DNA of 64,000 nucleotides. Origin: Longimicrobium sp. (GTDB lineage: Bacteria; Gemmatimonadota; Gemmatimonadetes; Longimicrobiales; Longimicrobiaceae). Made by a program: the position numbers and the translations under genes. The notes under the pieces are model-generated. The model ran no database searches, was not told the origin of the DNA, and saw only the letters and a program-made list of their open reading frames with translations. Positions 33,113 to 41,771 of this stretch are shown here, one piece after another; the stretch's first letter is position 1; every line of letters starts with the position of its first letter. The DNA lies in the NCBI RefSeq assembly GCF_036388275.1, contig NZ_DASVSF010000008.1, forward strand, positions 124,001-188,000. The letters run 5' to 3'.

Positions 33113-33144
33113 CGTCGTACGATCCAGCCGCGTCGCGCCAGGCG

Positions 33145-33768
33145 CTAGGACGTGCGCGTGACGTTTACCGTGCGGCCACAGAACGCGCCGGTGAGCGTGT
33201 ACGTCTGCGTCGCGGGGGTGAGCGTTGCCGTCAGGTCCACCGTGCAGGTGCCGGTTCCGCCCGTGGACCGCGACCAGGCGAAGCTGCCCTTCTGCGTGTG
33301 GGTGTGCACGCCGGGCACGCCGTTGGTCCACGCGCCGTTCGCCGCCAGCTGGATGTTGGGGCTGCCCGTGATGGTGACCGTTCCCTCGCGGCGGCCGCGC
33401 GCCGGGAGCGTGCACGCCGAGTCCGTACGCGTGGCGTTCATCTGCATGCTGCCGGTGCGAGTGGCCGGATCGCGGGTAACGACGCGCTGGCCCTCGATGG
33501 TGCTGGCGCCACCGGCCGGGCAGGCGTGCTGCCGTTTGAAGCTCGTAGTGGACGTGGTGGCCGCGGCCGACGGACCGCCCGCCTCCTGCACGCTGAAGAG
33601 AGGCCCGAACCCGGCGATCGCGCCGGCGGCGACCCCGTCCCAGGCCGCGGCCAATTCCCGCGCCTCGGCTTCGCTCAGGGACGCGTCGGCGGGACCGGTG
33701 GCTCCGCCTTCGCAGGCGGCGAGGGCAAGCGCAAACGGTGCGGCGAATAGCAGGGCGGTGCGGCGCAT
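33145..33768 (-). CDS. Exported lipoprotein of unknown function, 207 aa
   Basis: The lipobox ALAAC sits near residue 19 after a typical signal (MRRTALLFAAPFALALAAC). The mature protein has a short helical part (LSEAEARELAAAWDGVAAGA), then a beta-rich domain of about 120 residues. This domain contains four cysteines (HACPAGG, SACTLP, GTCTVD, AFCGRT), which could form two disulfides. Threonine content is high. No known domain is recognised. It appears monocistronic, ending at the shared terminator. Confidence 0.78.
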   Translation of the reverse strand: MRRTALLFAAPFALALAACEGGATGPADASLSEAEARELAAAWDGVAAGAIAGFGPLFSVQEAGGPSAAATTSTTSFKRQHACPAGGASTIEGQRVVTRDPATRTGSMQMNATRTDSACTLPARGRREGTVTITGSPNIQLAANGAWTNGVPGVHTHTQKGSFAWSRSTGGTGTCTVDLTATLTPATQTYTLTGAFCGRTVNVTRTS

Positions 33769-34035
33769 CGGGTCCTCGCGGCGTTCGGGTGAGCGGTGGG
33801 CGAACGGGTCGCCTTCGATCGTGCGTCAGGAGATACAGCCGGCCGCGCTCACACGTTGGGTGCGGACATGGATGGTGGGTACAACCGGCGGAATGCGCAA
33901 GTGTTGGCTGGTCGCATCTCAAGCGTCCCATCAGGCTGCTTTGCCGCATGGCCTCGCATGGAGGTCACGGAGGAGGAGCAGAGGACCGAGCACCCTGCTC
34001 GTTGCGCGCGTCGAGTGCACGGGCCGAAGCGCGAT

Positions 34036-34122
34036 TCAGGTCTCCCCCTCCCCTGCGCAGCGGGGGAAGGGGGCCGGGGGGAGGGGGGCTCCCAAGGCCT
34101 GCGCCGATCACGAGTCGAGACG
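34036..34122 (+). repeat. Dispersed repeat family B, copy 4
   Basis: CAGGTCTCCCCCTCCCCTGC, GCAGCGGGGGAAGGGGGCCG and the tail GCCTGCGCCGATCACGAGTC resemble copies at 31231 and 9018. The preceding bases 33769-34035 show no recognisable structure. Confidence 0.75.
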
Positions 34123-34165
34123 CTAGCTCCGCACTAACGCACTCCCGCACTTTCGTTCCCAAAGA

Positions 34166-34198
34166 AGCCGGCCCCCGCAACATTCGCGGGGGCCGGCT
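34166..34198 (-). terminator. Hairpin terminator after the transglycosylase gene
   Basis: The stem AGCCGGCCCCCGC / GCGGGGGCCGGCT is nearly perfect and lies 20 bases after the stop at 34218, with TTTGGG beyond it on the minus strand. Confidence 0.8.
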
Positions 34199-34217
34199 CG
34201 TCCGTTCGCCTGGTGCC

Positions 34218-35129
34218 TCAGTGGCTGCCCTGGCCCTTGAGCACCATGTCCGGGTACCCGTTGTCGGGGTCGCCGCCGCGCTTCAGCACGCGGTCTACCG
34301 TGCCGGGGCCGCGGTTGTACGCCAGCAGCGCCAGCTTGGTGTCGCCGTCGTACTTCTTGATCAGGTCGTTCAGGTACTTGAACCCGATCCGCAGGTTGGT
34401 GCGCGAGTCGCGAAGGTCGCGGATGGTGACGTCCTTCTGCAGCCAGCGCGCCGTCGCGGGCATCAGTTGCGTGAGGCCGATGGCGCCCACGTGGCTGGTT
34501 GCGGCGTTCTTGAACGAGCTCTCGGTGCGCACCAGCCCGAACGCGATGTCCGGGTCGATGTTCTCCTCCAGCGCGATGTCGTAGATGTCTTCCGCAAGCT
34601 CGCGGCTGACGTTGTACGACTTGAACGCTTCCAGCTTCTGCTCGATCACCTGGTCGCGCGCGCCTACCTGCTTGTCGGCCACCTCGAGCCGCGCCTCGCG
34701 CCACGCCTGACCCACCGCGCCGTCGTTCAGCACCTTGGGGGCGGCGATCTGCGGGATCACCGAAAGCTGCCGCTCGTGCGACGGGTCGGTGCGCATTTCG
34801 TTGGCGCGGGCAATGGCCAGCGGCGTCGCCGTGCCCACCACGCCCAGCCCCATCACGCCGTACTTCACCGCCCTGCTGCCGCGCACGCGCTCGTAGGCGC
34901 TGCCTCCGCGGCGGCGCGGAAGGAGCACGCCGCCGCTTACGCGCTGGTCCGTGCTCGTGCCGTTGATGCGCGGGTCACCCGCACCGTCGAACGACCGGCG
35001 ATAGCGCGCGGGAAGCTGGGGCGCGGCCTCCGCGGCGGGAAAGCGCCTCCGGGCGCGGCCCACCGGGTGCACCGGGTCCTGGCTGGTACGCTGCCAGGGG
35101 GGCGTGGGGCGCTTTCTCGAAGTGTGCAT
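34218..35129 (-). CDS. Lytic transglycosylase (SLT domain)
   Basis: This 303-residue protein has a C-terminal SLT domain from about residue 170. Its catalytic glutamate is in GLVRTESSFKNAATSHVGAI, followed by GLTQLMPATA, NLRIGFKYLNDLI and LALLAYNRGPGTV. Such enzymes cleave peptidoglycan to give 1,6-anhydromuramyl ends. The N-terminal 90 residues are basic and proline-rich. One hydrophobic stretch, AVKYGVMGLGVVGTATPLAIA, looks like an uncleaved signal anchor. I start at MHTSRKRP, with GGAG about 10 bases upstream; the longer frame is unlikely. Confidence 0.9.
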   Translation of the reverse strand: MHTSRKRPTPPWQRTSQDPVHPVGRARRRFPAAEAAPQLPARYRRSFDGAGDPRINGTSTDQRVSGGVLLPRRRGGSAYERVRGSRAVKYGVMGLGVVGTATPLAIARANEMRTDPSHERQLSVIPQIAAPKVLNDGAVGQAWREARLEVADKQVGARDQVIEQKLEAFKSYNVSRELAEDIYDIALEENIDPDIAFGLVRTESSFKNAATSHVGAIGLTQLMPATARWLQKDVTIRDLRDSRTNLRIGFKYLNDLIKKYDGDTKLALLAYNRGPGTVDRVLKRGGDPDNGYPDMVLKGQGSH

Positions 35130-35340
35130 CGGCGGCTCTCCTGCTTCTGGTTCTCGCCCGGCGGCCTGTCCCTCTATGCGCGCCCGGCAGGCCCCCTGAT
35201 CGGTGCAGGGTCCGTGCCACCCGGACAAACGTTTGTGTCCACCCGGGGCGGTTGCGGGAACGCGGAACCTTGTGCATTGTAAGGGCGTAGCAATCCACGC
35301 GGCACCCGTTTCCGCCTGCCGGCATCCCCCGCGAGGGCGC

Positions 35341-35844
35341 ATGACCTCTCCCGCTCGGTTCCTCCTGTTCGTGATGCTGGTGATCGTGGGCGTAAAGGCC
35401 TCCGAGCAGCTGTACGGCTATGTGGCCTTTCGCGACGAGCGCACCGAGGTGAAGACACTGCGGGCGCAACTGGGCGGGGCGGCGGCGCAACTCGTGGCGG
35501 TGCGCGCCCGCATGGACAGCCTGCACCGCGACATCGACGCCCAGGACGCGAAGCTCACCCGCGAGCTGGCCGGCCTTCACCGATATCAGCGGCAGGCGCG
35601 GCACCGGCAGCTTCCTCCGGCCGTGTACGACTCGTACATGGCCGCGCTGCAGGAGTACAACCTTCGCGTGGAGTCGCGGAACCTGGTGCACCGCGAATGG
35701 CAGCAGCTGGCGGCCCGCCGCGACGGCCTGGCGTTCCGCTACGACTCGCTGGCCGACAGCATCCACTCGCTCGCGGTGCGCATGGGCCAGCCCTACTACC
35801 AGGCTCCCAGCCCGCTCGAAGCCGCCGCCGAGTACGCGCACTGA
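35341..35844 (+). CDS. Single-pass membrane protein with coiled coil, 167 aa
   Basis: A membrane anchor spans residues about 6-23 (RFLLFVMLVIVGVKASEQ). A helical, probably coiled-coil body follows (KTLRAQLGGAAAQLVAVRAR, LHRDIDAQDAKLTRELAGLH, LVHREWQQLAARRDGLAFRY). The topology suggests a periplasmic coiled coil on an inner-membrane anchor. I cannot assign a family. It diverges from the transglycosylase gene at 35129, with about 210 bases between them. Confidence 0.75.
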   Translation: MTSPARFLLFVMLVIVGVKASEQLYGYVAFRDERTEVKTLRAQLGGAAAQLVAVRARMDSLHRDIDAQDAKLTRELAGLHRYQRQARHRQLPPAVYDSYMAALQEYNLRVESRNLVHREWQQLAARRDGLAFRYDSLADSIHSLAVRMGQPYYQAPSPLEAAAEYAH

Positions 35845-35858
35845 TCGAGGGTAAGACC

Positions 35859-35955
35859 AGTTTCACGCAGAGGTCGTAGAGGAAACGGAGAGGACGCAGA
35901 GAACTCAACGAGCCCTCTGCGTCCTCTCTTTTCTCTCTGCGTCCTCTGCGTGAAA
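35859..35955. repeat. Large inverted repeat with CTCTGCGTCC units
   Basis: TTTCACGCAGAGG at the left end pairs with CCTCTGCGTGAAA at the right end, and inside lie GAGGACGCAGAGA and TCTCTGCGTCC in opposite orientation. The whole element of about 95 bases can fold on itself. Similar CTCTGCGTCCTCTGCGTG text is common as an intergenic repeat in unrelated bacteria (from memory). Confidence 0.75.
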
Positions 35956-35981
35956 CCTTCTTTTGAACTTGGGAACGGCTC

Positions 35982-37028
35982 TTGTACACGCTCCCCGCCG
36001 TGGAAACGAAACGAGCGAGCAAGGGACGAAAGAAGGCTCCCGCGGAAAAGCCCTGGCGGCGGACGGGGTCGCCCGAGGAGGGCTTCGTGTACCTGCGCGG
36101 CGACGGAAAGCCGCTGCGCAGCGCGCCCGCGCTCGCCCGTATCAAGAAGCTCGCGATTCCCCCCGCGTGGACCGGCGTCCACATCAGCCCCGACCCGGCC
36201 GCCAAGGTGCAGGCGTACGGCACCGACGCCGCCGGCCGCAAGCAGTACCGCTACCATCCGGACTACGTCGCGAAGGGCGCCAAGCGAAAGTACCGCAAGC
36301 TGCTGGAGTACGCCCGCGCCATCCCCCGGCTGCGCGAAGCCACCGAGGAGCACCTGGGCAGGGAGGGCGTGGGACGGGAGCGCGTGCTGGCGCTGGTGGT
36401 GCGGCTGATCATGCGCGGCTTCTTCCGCGTGGGAAGCGAGCAGTACGCCGTCGCCAACAAGACCTTCGGCATCGCCACGCTGCAGAAGAAGCACCTGAAG
36501 ATCGACGGCGACAACCTGGTCTTCACCTACGTCGGCAAGAAGTCCATCCACCAGCGTTCCGTGGTGGCCGACACGCCACTGGTGGAGGTGATCCGCGAGA
36601 TCCTGGCGCTGCCGGGAAAGCGCCTCTTCCAGTACGTGGACGAAGAAGGCAAGGTGCGCCCCGTGACCGCGGCCGACGTCAACGGCTACATCAAGGAGAT
36701 GGTGGGCGCCCGCTACACCAGCAAGGACATGCGCACCTGGGGGGGCACGGTGCGCATGGCCACCATCCTGGCAGACCTGGGCCCGCCCACGAGCGCGCGC
36801 GACGCACAGAAGAACCTGGTGATGGCCTGCAAGCTGGTGTCGTCGGAGCTGGGCAACACCCCCACGGTGTGCAAGGCGGCGTACGTGCACCCCGCGGTGA
36901 TGGAGCGGTACGCCGAGGGGAAGACCATCGAGCCCCTGATGCGCGAAGCTCCCCGCGACGACGAGGAGCCCGGGCGATACTATCCGGAAGAGGCCGCGCT
37001 GATGCGATTCCTAGCCAAGTGGGGCTAG
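35982..37028 (+). CDS. Type IB DNA topoisomerase
   Basis: This 348-residue enzyme is of the poxvirus-like bacterial class. The N-terminal domain includes GFVYLRGDGKPLRSAPALAR and IPPAWTGVHI. The catalytic residues are visible in order: Arg in GFFRVGSEQY, Lys in TLQKKHLKI, Arg in KDMRTWGGT, and the nucleophilic Tyr in VCKAAYVHPAVMERY. It relaxes supercoils through a 3'-phosphotyrosine intermediate. The start is uncertain: TTG at 35982 and GTG at 36000 are both in frame and no ATG is available. Its 3' end overlaps the convergent CNNM-type gene by 4 bases. Confidence 0.94.
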   Translation: MYTLPAVETKRASKGRKKAPAEKPWRRTGSPEEGFVYLRGDGKPLRSAPALARIKKLAIPPAWTGVHISPDPAAKVQAYGTDAAGRKQYRYHPDYVAKGAKRKYRKLLEYARAIPRLREATEEHLGREGVGRERVLALVVRLIMRGFFRVGSEQYAVANKTFGIATLQKKHLKIDGDNLVFTYVGKKSIHQRSVVADTPLVEVIREILALPGKRLFQYVDEEGKVRPVTAADVNGYIKEMVGARYTSKDMRTWGGTVRMATILADLGPPTSARDAQKNLVMACKLVSSELGNTPTVCKAAYVHPAVMERYAEGKTIEPLMREAPRDDEEPGRYYPEEAALMRFLAKWG

Positions 37029-38401
37029 GCTGGTCCCTCCTCCGCGACCGCGGCGGCCGCACGAGCGAGCCGCAGGCACGTCACCCGCCGCTCCTCCGTT
37101 TCCTCCACCCGCAGCTCCATCTCCCCGTCCGGGCCCCACACCGCCACCGCGTCGCCCATCTCGGGCACCCGGCCCAGCGTCCCGAAGACGAAGCCGCCGA
37201 CCGTGTCGAACTCCTCCTCGGGAATCCGCAGCCCGAAGCGCTCGTTGACCTCGGAGATCAGCACGCCGGCGCCGATCAGCATGTCGCCCTCGGGGGTGGG
37301 CTCGAACTCCGGCTCCACCTCGTCGAACTCGTCGTTGATCTCGCCGACGATCTCCTCCAGCAGGTCTTCCAGCGTCACCAGCCCGTAGGTGCCGCCGAAC
37401 TCGTCGAGCACGATGGCCAGGTGCACCGCGCGCCCGCGCAGCTCCGACAGCAGCTCGTCCACCGGCTTGGTATCGGGGACGAAGTGCACGGGGCGCAGCA
37501 GGTGCTTCACGTCGAACGGGCCCGCCAGGTCGCCGCGGCGCTCGTGCAGCACGCGCAGCAGGTCCTTGGTCAGCACCACGCCCACCACGGTGTCGATGGT
37601 GCCCTCGAAGACGGGGAGCCGCGAGTGGCCCTCCACCGTGGCCACCTCCAGCAGCCGCTCCAGCGACACGTCGGCGGGCACCGCCACCATCGCCCTGCGC
37701 GGCGTCATCACCTCGCGGACCACCGTCTCCGAGATCTCGAAGACGCCGCGGATCATTTCGCGCTCCTCCTGCTCCATCCCGCTTCCCTGCGCTTCGGCGG
37801 CGTGCGTCAGCGACAGGCGCAGCTCCTCGGGTGTCTGCACCAGGGGATGCAGCCCCGTGGCGGTGACGCCGAAGAGGCGGACGACGCCGCGCACCAGGAA
37901 GTTCAGCGGCCAGGTGACGGGCATCAGCACCCACGCCAGCAGGCGCAGTGGGGCCACGGCCAGGTGGGCGGTGATCCACTCGGCGCGGTGCACGGCGATC
38001 AGCTTGGGCACCTGCTGCCCGAGCGTGGCGTGAAGGAGGCTGACGACCAGGAGGGCGAAGAAGACGGCGACGGCGTCGGCGGGGCCCAGGACGAAGCCGG
38101 CCACGCGCACGGGGCCCCCCTCCATGCGGGGAAGCGCGTAGGAGCGCGCGAAGACCACGGCCTGGTAGCCCAGCGCCACCGAGGCCAGGCTGCGGGCCAC
38201 CTGCGCGGCGAACACCAGCTCTTCCAGCCGGTCCAGCGCGGGAAGCACGCGCGCGGCGTTGGCGTCTCCCTGGCGGATGGAGCGCTCGATGCGGATGCGG
38301 CGAACCGCGATCAGGGCGAACTCGGCCGCGACCAGAAACGCGTTGGCCGCGATCAGCCCGAAGATGTAGAGAAGGGGGAGACTGCTAGGGTCGGGATCCA
38401 T
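37025..38401 (-). CDS. CNNM/CorC-type membrane protein with CBS domains
   Basis: This 458-residue protein has an N-terminal DUF21/CNNM membrane domain of three to four helices (residues about 8-190). VFEISETVVREVMTPRRAMVAV opens a pair of CBS domains (to about 345). The C-terminal CorC_HlyC domain has LIGAGVLISEVNERFGL and FDTVGGFVFGTLGRVPEMGD. Relatives transport or regulate Mg2+ and other divalent ions. The family is often annotated as hemolysin, which is misleading. The gene is convergent with topoisomerase IB, with a 4-base overlap. Confidence 0.93.
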   Translation of the reverse strand: MDPDPSSLPLLYIFGLIAANAFLVAAEFALIAVRRIRIERSIRQGDANAARVLPALDRLEELVFAAQVARSLASVALGYQAVVFARSYALPRMEGGPVRVAGFVLGPADAVAVFFALLVVSLLHATLGQQVPKLIAVHRAEWITAHLAVAPLRLLAWVLMPVTWPLNFLVRGVVRLFGVTATGLHPLVQTPEELRLSLTHAAEAQGSGMEQEEREMIRGVFEISETVVREVMTPRRAMVAVPADVSLERLLEVATVEGHSRLPVFEGTIDTVVGVVLTKDLLRVLHERRGDLAGPFDVKHLLRPVHFVPDTKPVDELLSELRGRAVHLAIVLDEFGGTYGLVTLEDLLEEIVGEINDEFDEVEPEFEPTPEGDMLIGAGVLISEVNERFGLRIPEEEFDTVGGFVFGTLGRVPEMGDAVAVWGPDGEMELRVEETEERRVTCLRLARAAAAVAEEGPA

Positions 38402-38510
38402 GGATGGCCGGGGTTGAACCGCGCCCCGCGGAGCGGGCGGAGCTGCGGCCTCGCGGCGGGGTGAGCGGGAGGCGGACCGCGCCGCCTCCCCGCCCCCGCC
38501 ACGGTCGCCG

Positions 38511-38810
38511 TCAGGCGGCGGCGGGCTCCTGCTGCGCTTCGGCGGTCTCGACCGCCTCGGCGTTGGAAATCACCGGGCTGCAGAAGCGCATGCCGATGTT
38601 CTCCAGCTCCTTCAGGTCCTTCGGGGTGAGCGACGAAAAGCGCTCGCCCAAAAACTCGATCGTATCCGTCATCCACTCCAGCTGCTGCTCGCGCGAAGCC
38701 TTCATGACGCCGCAGCGATGGATGTGGCCAAACAGCTCATTGCGCGCATCGTCGAGCGGAGACGGACGGCTCGGGGCGGCGCGTTGTCCGCGGTCCCTGT
38801 TTCGGCTCAA
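38511..38810 (-). CDS. Small conserved-looking protein with a TTG start, 99 aa
   Basis: A perfect AGGAGG lies five bases before TTG at 38810, giving LSRNRDRGQRAAPSRPSP... as the N-terminus. Annotation from the first ATG (MKASREQQLEWM) would lose the DDARNELFGHIHRCGV segment, which looks like part of the folded domain. The rest is helical (WMTDTIEFLGERFSSLTPKDLKEL) and ends with IGMRFCSPVISN and an Ala/Glu tail. Two cysteines (HRCGV, RFCSP) are potential ligands. The family is not recognised. It is divergent from the alpha/beta hydrolase pair. Confidence 0.72.
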   Translation of the reverse strand: MSRNRDRGQRAAPSRPSPLDDARNELFGHIHRCGVMKASREQQLEWMTDTIEFLGERFSSLTPKDLKELENIGMRFCSPVISNAEAVETAEAQQEPAAA

Positions 38811-38835
38811 GGTTCCTCCTGGTTCATGTAGGTTG

Positions 38836-38853
38836 CGGCCTTCCGCGGAAGGC
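38836..38853. promoter_or_regulatory. Palindrome between divergent genes
   Basis: GGCCTTCCGCGGAAGGCC is a perfect 18-base palindrome in the short gap between the small TTG-start gene and the hydrolase operon. It may be an operator acting on either side. No other copy was noticed in the window. Confidence 0.4.
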
Positions 38854-38861
38854 CAGGGATT

Positions 38862-39848
38862 TTGTTTCCGGCGTACGTACAGCCCTCTAAGATAGCGGAA
38901 CACCGGGCCGGGCGAAACCGGCCGTGCCCGCCGCCGGTCCGGGGATTGCTTTCGGAGTCCGGGTACGACCGCGCGGCATTCGAAGCCGAACGTTTCCCTG
39001 TTACCCCGCAGCCGCCGGAAGTGCCCTTTCGCACCCTCGTTCCGCCGCGTTCCCTTCCCGGCCGCCACGTCCGCTGGCGCGACCTGGACCTGCGCACGCA
39101 CCAGGCGGACTTCGGCGCTTATCGCATCCACTGGGCCGAAACGGGAGCAGGCGACGACGCGCTGGTGCTGCTGCACGGGCTGAGCGGCTCGTCGCGCTGG
39201 TGGGCGCGCAACATTCCCGCCTTGGCCGCCCGCTATCGCCTGTACATTCCCGACGTCGTGGGCTTCGGGCGCAGCCGGGTGCCGGCGTACACGCTCCCCG
39301 ACGTGCCCGCCGTGGCGTCCGTCCTCGCGGAGTGGATGCGGGGCGCCGCGGGCGAGCCCGTGCACCTCGTCGGCCATTCGATGGGCGGGCAGATCGCCAT
39401 TCACGTGGCCGCGCGCTTCGGCAAGAGCGTGCGGCGCCTGGCGCTGGTGGACGCCGCCGGGCTTCCCCGCCCGCTCACAGCCCGCCACGTGATGCGGTTT
39501 GCGTACGAGGTGGCGCCGCCGCGGCGCTGGGGCGATCCCACCTTTCTTCCCGTGATGCTGGGCGACGCCCTTTCGGCCGGGCCGTGGACGGTGCTGCGCG
39601 CCCTGCGCCACATCCTCCAGGACGACGTGCGGCCCCTGCTGGGCGAGATCGCGCACCCCACGCTGATCGTGTGGGGCGAGCACGACACCATCATCCCGCC
39701 GGACCACGGGGTGCAGATGCGCCAGGCGATTCGCGATTCCCGGCTCCTGGTGCTCCGCGACGCCTATCACGTGCCCATGGTCGACCAGCCCCACGACTTC
39801 AACCAGGCGCTGCTGGCGTTCCTGGCGGGCGAGGAGGTGGGGGAGTGA
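38862..39848 (+). CDS. Alpha/beta hydrolase
   Basis: The hydrolase fold covers about residues 75-325. HGLSGSSRWW forms the oxyanion loop, the nucleophile elbow is GHSMGG, the acid is probably the Asp in WGEHDTIIPP, and the catalytic His is in YHVPMVDQP. The start is uncertain: the longest version begins at a TTG at 38862, while TTG at 38946 or the GTG near 39019 would remove 28-50 low-complexity residues. The gene overlaps the next hydrolase gene (GTGA). Substrate unknown; likely an esterase or lactonase-type enzyme. Confidence 0.85.
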   Translation: MFPAYVQPSKIAEHRAGRNRPCPPPVRGLLSESGYDRAAFEAERFPVTPQPPEVPFRTLVPPRSLPGRHVRWRDLDLRTHQADFGAYRIHWAETGAGDDALVLLHGLSGSSRWWARNIPALAARYRLYIPDVVGFGRSRVPAYTLPDVPAVASVLAEWMRGAAGEPVHLVGHSMGGQIAIHVAARFGKSVRRLALVDAAGLPRPLTARHVMRFAYEVAPPRRWGDPTFLPVMLGDALSAGPWTVLRALRHILQDDVRPLLGEIAHPTLIVWGEHDTIIPPDHGVQMRQAIRDSRLLVLRDAYHVPMVDQPHDFNQALLAFLAGEEVGE

Positions 39849-40651
39849 CGGACGGGGCACGCCTGGGCCGCGCGGCGGCTCAGTGGGCGCGGACGCACCG
39901 GGCCCACGCGGGGGGCTGGGCCATGCGCTATCGCACGGCGGGCGAGGGGCCGCCCCTCGTGCTGGTGCACGGGCTGGGGTGCTCGGCGGACTACTGGATG
40001 AAGAACGGGCCCTGGCTGGCGGCCGCGGGATACCGCGTGCTGGCGATGGACCTGCCCGGCTTCGGGCGCACGGACGGGCCGCCGTTCCTGAGCATCATCC
40101 AGCAGGCGTTCGCCGTCTCGGCCTTCGTCGAAGCGCTCCAGCTGGGCCCGGCCGCGTTCGTGGGGCACTCGCTCTCGTGCCAGACGGTGCTGGAGCTGGC
40201 GGATACGGAGCCCGAGCGCGTCGCGGGCCTCGTCCTGGCCGCCCCTACGGGCGACCGGCGGCGCAAGCGGCTGCTGTACGAGGCCATCGGGTTCGCGCTG
40301 GACGTTCCGCGCGAGCCGCCGTCCCTCGTCCCCGTGATCGCCGAGGCGTACCTGCGGGCCGGGCCGGTGCGGTGGATGCGCACCTGGCTGGGCGGAAAGC
40401 GCCACGACACCTTCGGCGCCGCCGCCCGGGTGCGCGCCCCGGCCCTGGTGCTGGTGGGCGAGGACGATCCCGTGTCGTCGCCCAAGTTCGGTGCGGCCCT
40501 GGCCCGCGCCATTCCCGGCGGGCGGATGCGGGTGATCCCCAACGCGGCCCACGCCATCATCTTCGACGAGCCGCACGGGTTCAACGACGCCGTGCTCGAC
40601 TTCGTGCGCGGGATCGGCCTCGCGCCGGCGCCTTCCTCAACGGCCGGGTAA
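39845..40651 (+). CDS. Alpha/beta hydrolase, second of a coupled pair
   Basis: This 268-residue protein begins at a GTG overlapping the TGA of the first hydrolase gene. Motifs are LVHGLGCSADYW, MDLPGFGRTDGP, nucleophile elbow GHSLSC (with Ser-Cys in place of the usual Gly-Gly), acid in VGEDDPVSSP and His in PNAAHAIIFDEP. It is only distantly like its neighbour, so an ancient duplication or independent recruitment is likely. Both lack signal peptides. Coupled expression suggests successive steps on related substrates or a heteromeric unit (inference). Confidence 0.87.
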   Translation: MTDGARLGRAAAQWARTHRAHAGGWAMRYRTAGEGPPLVLVHGLGCSADYWMKNGPWLAAAGYRVLAMDLPGFGRTDGPPFLSIIQQAFAVSAFVEALQLGPAAFVGHSLSCQTVLELADTEPERVAGLVLAAPTGDRRRKRLLYEAIGFALDVPREPPSLVPVIAEAYLRAGPVRWMRTWLGGKRHDTFGAAARVRAPALVLVGEDDPVSSPKFGAALARAIPGGRMRVIPNAAHAIIFDEPHGFNDAVLDFVRGIGLAPAPSSTAG

Positions 40652-40658
40652 CCTGGAT

Positions 40659-41021
40659 ATGCCCCATAGATCCGAACGTGACGAGACCATCCGGTTGCGG
40701 TATCGCGTCGGGCCCGACGACCCGGAGAGGGGCGTGTACTACACGTTCCCGGTGGAGCCGCGGTTTACCTCCGAGCTACGCATCGGGGCGTACCTGGAGG
40801 ACGTCGATCCGGATCCGCTGCCCCCGATCCTGAAGGGGGGAGTGCTGCAGATCGAACTGGCGGGGACGCCACGGGCGCTCGAGGCCTTGGGTACGTACTT
40901 GATCGCGCTGGCACGCCTGGAAACCCAAGATCCGAATCCGCACGAGCACATCGAAGACGTGATGCACGAAGGGGGCGGGTCCGTGCATCTCATCATTCGG
41001 CGGGAACGAGGAACGCCCTGA
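40659..41021 (+). CDS. Small conserved-looking protein, 120 aa
   Basis: This protein starts 7 bases after the second hydrolase gene and may be in its operon. It has a beta-rich centre (ERGVYYTFPVEPRFTSELRI, GGVLQIELAG), then a helix ALEALGTYLIALARLET, then DPNPHEHIEDV and a final strand GGSVHLIIRR. The latter half reminds me of Imm32-type immunity proteins, but I cannot confirm this and no toxin gene is adjacent. Cytoplasmic. Confidence 0.72.
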   Translation: MPHRSERDETIRLRYRVGPDDPERGVYYTFPVEPRFTSELRIGAYLEDVDPDPLPPILKGGVLQIELAGTPRALEALGTYLIALARLETQDPNPHEHIEDVMHEGGGSVHLIIRRERGTP

Positions 41022-41023
41022 GC

Positions 41024-41605
41024 CTACGGCCGCGCGGCGGGAAGGTACTGCGGCGGCAGCGGCATGTCGGGGCGCTCGTGCTCCCAGTAGATCGCCACCA
41101 CCCACCAGCGCGTGCCGTCGTTCATCAGCTGGATGCTGTTGATGCCGCGCAGCACGGTGCTGTCCGTTTCCGTCCGTCCCTCGTACGTGCTCCACACGTG
41201 CACGATGTGGCCGAACTGGTCCGTCTTGCGGGCGAGCTCGCGCTCGCGGAAGCCGTTGGTTTCCAGGTACGGGCCGGAGGTGGCGATGTAGTCGTTCACC
41301 TCCATCAGCCGAATGGCGACGGAGCCGTTGGGGCGCTGGCCCGCCGGCATCATGCGGGCGTGGGGGATGAACAGCGACCGCATGCGGTTCCAGTCGCGCT
41401 TCTGCCCCACCGGGCCGGAGATCACGTCGTACAGCGCGGCGATGATGGCATCCACGGACTGCACGTCCGCGGGGTTGGCCGCGGGGACGGGGGTGGCCAC
41501 GGGGTTCGTGGCCTGCGGCGCGGGCGTCTGGGCGTTCAGCCTGCCGCTCGTGGCCAGGAGCAGCCCTGCCGCGAGCGCGATCGTCCGGACCTTCGTGTGT
41601 GTCAT
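41024..41605 (-). CDS. Exported NTF2-like protein
   Basis: This 193-residue protein has a signal peptide (VRTIALAAGLLLATSGRLNAQ). The body resembles the SnoaL/NTF2-like cone fold: VDAIIAALYDVISGPVGQKRDWNRMRSL, ARMMPAG, NDYI and IVHVWSTYEGR, then a final strand INSIQLMNDGTRWWVVAIYWE. Such periplasmic proteins are often of unknown function. I start at MTHTKVRT; the longer frame adds 22 residues with no purpose. The stop lies only 2 bases past the end of the convergent small gene. Confidence 0.85.
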   Translation of the reverse strand: MTHTKVRTIALAAGLLLATSGRLNAQTPAPQATNPVATPVPAANPADVQSVDAIIAALYDVISGPVGQKRDWNRMRSLFIPHARMMPAGQRPNGSVAIRLMEVNDYIATSGPYLETNGFRERELARKTDQFGHIVHVWSTYEGRTETDSTVLRGINSIQLMNDGTRWWVVAIYWEHERPDMPLPPQYLPAARP

Positions 41606-41771
41606 GGTGGGATCCACAGGAGGGTGGTAAAAAATTAGCGCATTGGGAGAAGTGTAGCGTCCGGGGTCCACACGTCAAGCAGGAAGTTCGCGGACTCATC
41701 CACCGTTGACGACCGCGCCCCGTCCAAGGACCTCTGGACGGGGCGCGTCGGCGAACCGGGAGCGGTGAAGC

